DNA from: Blepharisma japonicum
Taxonomy: Eukaryota > Ciliophora > Heterotrichea > Heterotrichida > Blepharismidae
DNA: 64,000 bases
Assembly (NCBI GenBank): GCA_949751835.1
Contig: CATKHK010000035.1
Location: 310,001-374,000 of the forward strand
Direction of reading: 5' to 3'
A program made the position numbers and the translations under genes. Below, piece by piece: positions 62,201 to 64,000 of the stretch (position 1 is the stretch's first letter; every line of letters starts with the position of its first letter). The notes under the pieces are model-generated. The model saw only the letters and a list, made by a program, of their open reading frames with translations. It ran no database searches and was not told the origin of the DNA.

Positions 62201-64000
62201 TCAGTCACTGGTCTATCTGCTTGCACTAATTGCCCAAGTGGAAGTTACTGCTCTCCAGGATCTTCAACTTCTAGCAACAAATGCTTATACTACTCATATT
62301 GTCCCATAAATACAGAAATTTCAATTATTTGTCCATTAGGCTATTACAATTCCAACACTTACGGACTTTCCTCTTCATCTCAATGCACTCCTTGCCCATC
62401 TGGTTCTTACTGTGTAGATGGGAGGATAACAGGACAATGCGAAGCTGGATATTTATGTGTTTTAGCAAGCCCTACCCCGACACCAAGTGGATCCAATTCA
62501 TATGGATATCCATGCCCTACCGGGAACTACTGCCCAAAAGGTACTTTATTGCCTGTTCCATGCCCATCAGGACTATTTAGAAAGATAACAGGGGGTAAAA
62601 GGCAAGAAGACTGCACCCAATGCCCACCTGGATCTTATTGTGTTAGTACAAATCCTGAGCCAATTTCATGCCCTATGGGGTATTTTTGTCCTCAAGGAGT
62701 CAGCAAGCCGATTTCTTGCCCTCAAAGGACATATGGAAGCAAAGCAGGAGGCACAGATCAATCCGTATGCTTAGCTTGTCCGGGGGGGTATTTGTGCACA
62801 AGATCAGGAATTGGAGACTATACTGCGTTCCCATGTAATAAGGTAGGATATTATTGTGTTCTTGGCGCTTCTGCACCTACTGCTTGCCCTCCAGGAACTT
62901 ACTCATCGTCACTTACAGCAGCTTCTATAGATGACTGTAATCTCTGTCCAGGAGGAAATCAATGCCCAGGGGCTTCTGATATTATTTTACCTTGTAGAGC
63001 AGGAACTTACTGCCCGAAAGGATCTCCAATTGAAAAAGCTTGTTCTATTGGTTACTATTGTCATGCAAATACAACAACTCCAGCTCTATGCCCTTTGGGC
63101 TATTACTGCCCAAAATATGACCAGAATGATTTATCCCAGTATCAAGACTCTAGTGAGCCACCAATTCCGTGTCCAGATGCATATATATGCCCAGTAGGTT
63201 CTTTTGAACCATTAAGATGCAAGCCAGGCTATTATGCGAGCAATAATAATTGTGTCGAATGCGGTAGTGGAACTTATTCTGATGGTACTTATGCAAAATG
63301 CAAAAACTGTTATGGAGGATTTATCTGCGCTTCAGCAGCTTCTAGACCAAATCCTGTTTCTCTAAAATATCATGGCGGTTACCCTTGCCCAGCAGGCTAT
63401 TATTGTCCATCAGGCTCTAAAACTCCAACAGCTTGCCCAATGGCTACTTACAATCCTTCTACATCCAAAACCTCTCAAGATTCTTGCTTGCCATGCCCCT
63501 CCAACACATATTCAGATACCACCGGATCATCTAAATGTCTCCCCTGCGGTACAAGTGCTTATTCCAGCGAAGGAAGTACAACTTGCGCATGCAAAGGTGC
63601 CAATCGATCATACCAAAAGTCTGACGGTAGATGCATATGCATCCCTTCATATGAATTTTTACAAGATGGAATTTACAGCTCAAATGAAGATTCTTCAGTT
63701 GACTGTTTCCCTATGGTCTATTCACATTGTGACCAAACACAAATAAGAAATCCTGATGGGTCTTGCTCTATGAAATCTGACTGTAGTAATGAATGCAATG
63801 GCAAATCAGGGACTCGCATGAGCAATGGCATATGCGAATGTGATAAAGTAAAGACTAGTGATGGCATTTGCAATAAAAATTGTAGAGAAAATGCACCAAA
63901 AGTTACAATGATGGGGAGTGTTACAAGTATTTTTGATCCAACTACCCAGAAATTTACAAATATTTCTTTAGGGAACAATAATGGATATTATGGTCACACA
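56288..64000 (+). CDS. Giant Cys-rich GCC2/GCC3-repeat surface protein (3' end outside window)
   Basis: At least 2571 residues: the frame is unbroken from ATG 56288 to the last base when TGA is read as Trp (sites include 57410, 57515, 57863, 57920, 58221, 60203 and 61529). Residues 1-16 form a signal peptide. Residues ~20-120 are a beta-sandwich like secreted-protein Calx-beta or Ig-like folds (LSPTSLTFTSSDYLNPKTF). From ~125 on, dozens of ~40-60-residue repeats follow 'CPxGxYCxxG...C...GTYxxxxG...CxxCPxGYYC', i.e. GCC2/GCC3 modules. From about residue 2415 the pattern changes to EGF-like Cys-rich sequence (SDCSNECNGKSGT, NGICECDKVKTS). Ciliates have many such surface proteins; a membrane anchor would lie downstream. 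Ligand unknown. Confidence 0.9.

Noticed and set aside
1-64000. Karyorelict or Condylostoma-type ambiguous code, or a Mycoplasma-like bacterial source
   Set aside because: UAA and UAG terminate normally and UGA never does, while the gene set is purely eukaryotic with 15-nt introns.
1-64000. tRNA, rRNA, snRNA, CRISPR or telomere repeats
   Set aside because: No GGTTCRANYCC-type T-loop in a tRNA context, no snRNA hallmark stretch, no spaced repeats, and no CCCTAACA tracts found by eye.

Overview
The window reads as macronuclear-type DNA of a heterotrich ciliate, most likely a Blepharisma. Three sequence facts point there. First, many conserved proteins continue through in-frame TGA at positions where their families carry Trp, while every gene end I could place is TAA or TAG (TAG only for the kinase at 8581 and the Ca2+ pump at 24319). 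Second, the seven introns I could prove are all exactly 15 nt, GT...AG, with A at position 10. Third, genes are packed with very short AT-rich spacers. Stentor shares the 15-nt introns but uses standard stops, so TGA=Trp favours Blepharisma. No tRNA, rRNA, CRISPR or telomere repeat was seen. All CDS ends below assume TGA=Trp.

Layout. 1-4.7 kb: tandem array of small secreted beta-sandwich proteins in long AT-rich spacers. 4.7-14 kb: a DOMON-type surface protein, a lipid-anchored glutaredoxin, METAP2, ribosomal eL24, two CAMK-group kinases, a YciI-like protein, a small TIM chaperone and a CPBP membrane protease. 13.4-28.9 kb: coiled-coil and ciliary/centriolar genes (SAS-4/CPAP, an outer-arm docking complex subunit, a SAS-6-like protein), with a plasma-membrane-type Ca2+ ATPase, an ESCRT-III SNF7 and an unrecognised GC-richer gene. 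28.9-33.9 kb: a sparse, accessory-looking stretch with a membrane-anchored P-loop ATPase, a decayed 3' fragment of a paralogue, another broken gene and an F-box protein. 33.9-51.8 kb: dense housekeeping and signalling genes: an atypical MAPK, a GRF zinc-finger protein, an LRR protein and a phosphatase both ending in CaaX boxes, a UBL-ankyrin-PH-AGC kinase, an NlpC/P60 protein, tRNA-splicing endonuclease TSEN34, cohesin SMC3 and TIM44. 51.8-64 kb: a lysosomal-type GH31 glucosidase, a Merlin/IS1595-type transposase-derived gene lacking two of three catalytic acidic residues, and the first 2571 codons of a giant Cys-rich GCC2/GCC3 repeat surface protein that runs off the window.

Functional links are loose, as usual in eukaryotes. 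Clear themes are cilium and basal body assembly (SAS-4, SAS-6-like, docking complex, several coiled-coil proteins), calcium and kinase signalling, and mitochondrial import (small TIM, TIM44). Several genes would look split or broken under the standard code but are intact.
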